21,478 nt of DNA from Coptodactyla brooksi (taxonomy: Eukaryota; Arthropoda; Insecta; Coleoptera; Scarabaeidae): NCBI GenBank assembly GCA_033557675.1, contig JAWQRM010000560.1, positions 1 to 21,478 on the forward strand. The letters are read 5' to 3'. A program made the translations under genes and the position numbers. The notes under the pieces were generated by a model, which searched no databases, was not told where the DNA came from, and was given only the letters and a program-made list of their open reading frames with translations. Shown here in pieces: positions 20,980 to 21,478 of the stretch. The first letter of the stretch is position 1; each line of letters begins with the position of its first letter.

Positions 20980-21478
20980 CATTTTATAAGGAACACGTTT
21001 TTTGGGGATTTGAAAATTATTCCTCTCTGAATAACACGAACCCAGAATGTTGCATTTTAAAAATCAGTTGAATGTGAACGATTTTGAATTACAAGTATGA
21101 TTTCTGGAATAATGTGTTATATTTCCTGATGAAAACAGTTTTTGTCATGCCACCATGAGAGGATTCATTCCTATAAATCAGTAAATTTACGTCCAGTTAT
21201 TAGTCAGCAGTGGACATTTTGCAGTGAAGTTTGACCAAGTTACACCATGTTTGATCAATGTTAAACAAATATTATCCAGAAAATTAATTCCCACATTAAC
21301 AGGATTTGATAGATTGTTTAGTTCACAGTGAAGAATAGACTAGAGTTTGATATTTATAAAAAGAACACTGCTACCAGTAGGTACATTCCTGCAGATTCCT
21401 CTCACTGTGTTCAACAAAAAATGGCTAGTTTACACTTTCTAGTTCATCGTTTGGTCAATTTCCCACTCAATTCAGTAA
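20980..21478. other. Continuation of the older unidentified segment right of the hAT element
   Basis: After the right target copy the plus strand gives NSFYKEHVFWGFENYSSLNN and later YKYDFWNNVLYFLMKTVFV in the frame used before the hAT, with several stops. From about 21190 to the end I see nothing I can name. No RPAP1 exon was found on the minus strand here. Confidence 0.3.

Overview
This looks like a piece of an AT-rich insect nuclear genome. The genes have GT-AG introns, there is no bacterial gene density, and the transposon relics (piggyBac, pogo, hAT, LINE, a DUF4817-type element) are of kinds common in insects. The order is not determined.

Layout. The left third (about 1,252 to 8,341, plus strand) holds the last two visible coding exons of a secreted protein. 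It has two tandem von Willebrand factor C (VWC) domains followed by a cysteine-free Ser/Thr/Glu-rich tail of about 680 residues. The exons are 1252-1428 and 5822-8049, joined across a 4.4 kb phase-1 intron. That intron contains a decayed pogo/Tigger-like transposase (2750-3160) and a decayed piggyBac transposase (3407-4611). The signal-peptide exon is not visible and is probably upstream of the window. The right part (12,058 to 17,002, minus strand) holds the C-terminal 818 residues of RPAP1 (RNA polymerase II-associated protein 1), rebuilt here as ten exons with consistent phases. Its 5' exons are not seen and probably lie beyond 21,478. The two genes converge on about 3.7 kb of intergenic DNA with an antisense LINE reverse-transcriptase relic (about 10,320-11,330) and an unidentified decayed coding stretch (8,522-8,895, minus strand).

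The last 4.5 kb (17,003-21,478), probably RPAP1 intron, is a nested repeat. A hAT element (18,655-20,971) with recognisable terminal inverted repeats and a perfect 8-bp target duplication is inserted in an older decayed coding-like segment of unknown identity. The hAT carries several long perfect palindromes, two of them where the 3' end of its transposase should be.

No operon, CRISPR, prophage or new multi-gene system is visible. The two host genes have unrelated roles (extracellular matrix or signalling, and Pol II assembly) and share only position. The most useful results are the full exon model of RPAP1, the VWC gene model with a possible alternative donor, and the precise boundaries of the nested hAT insertion.
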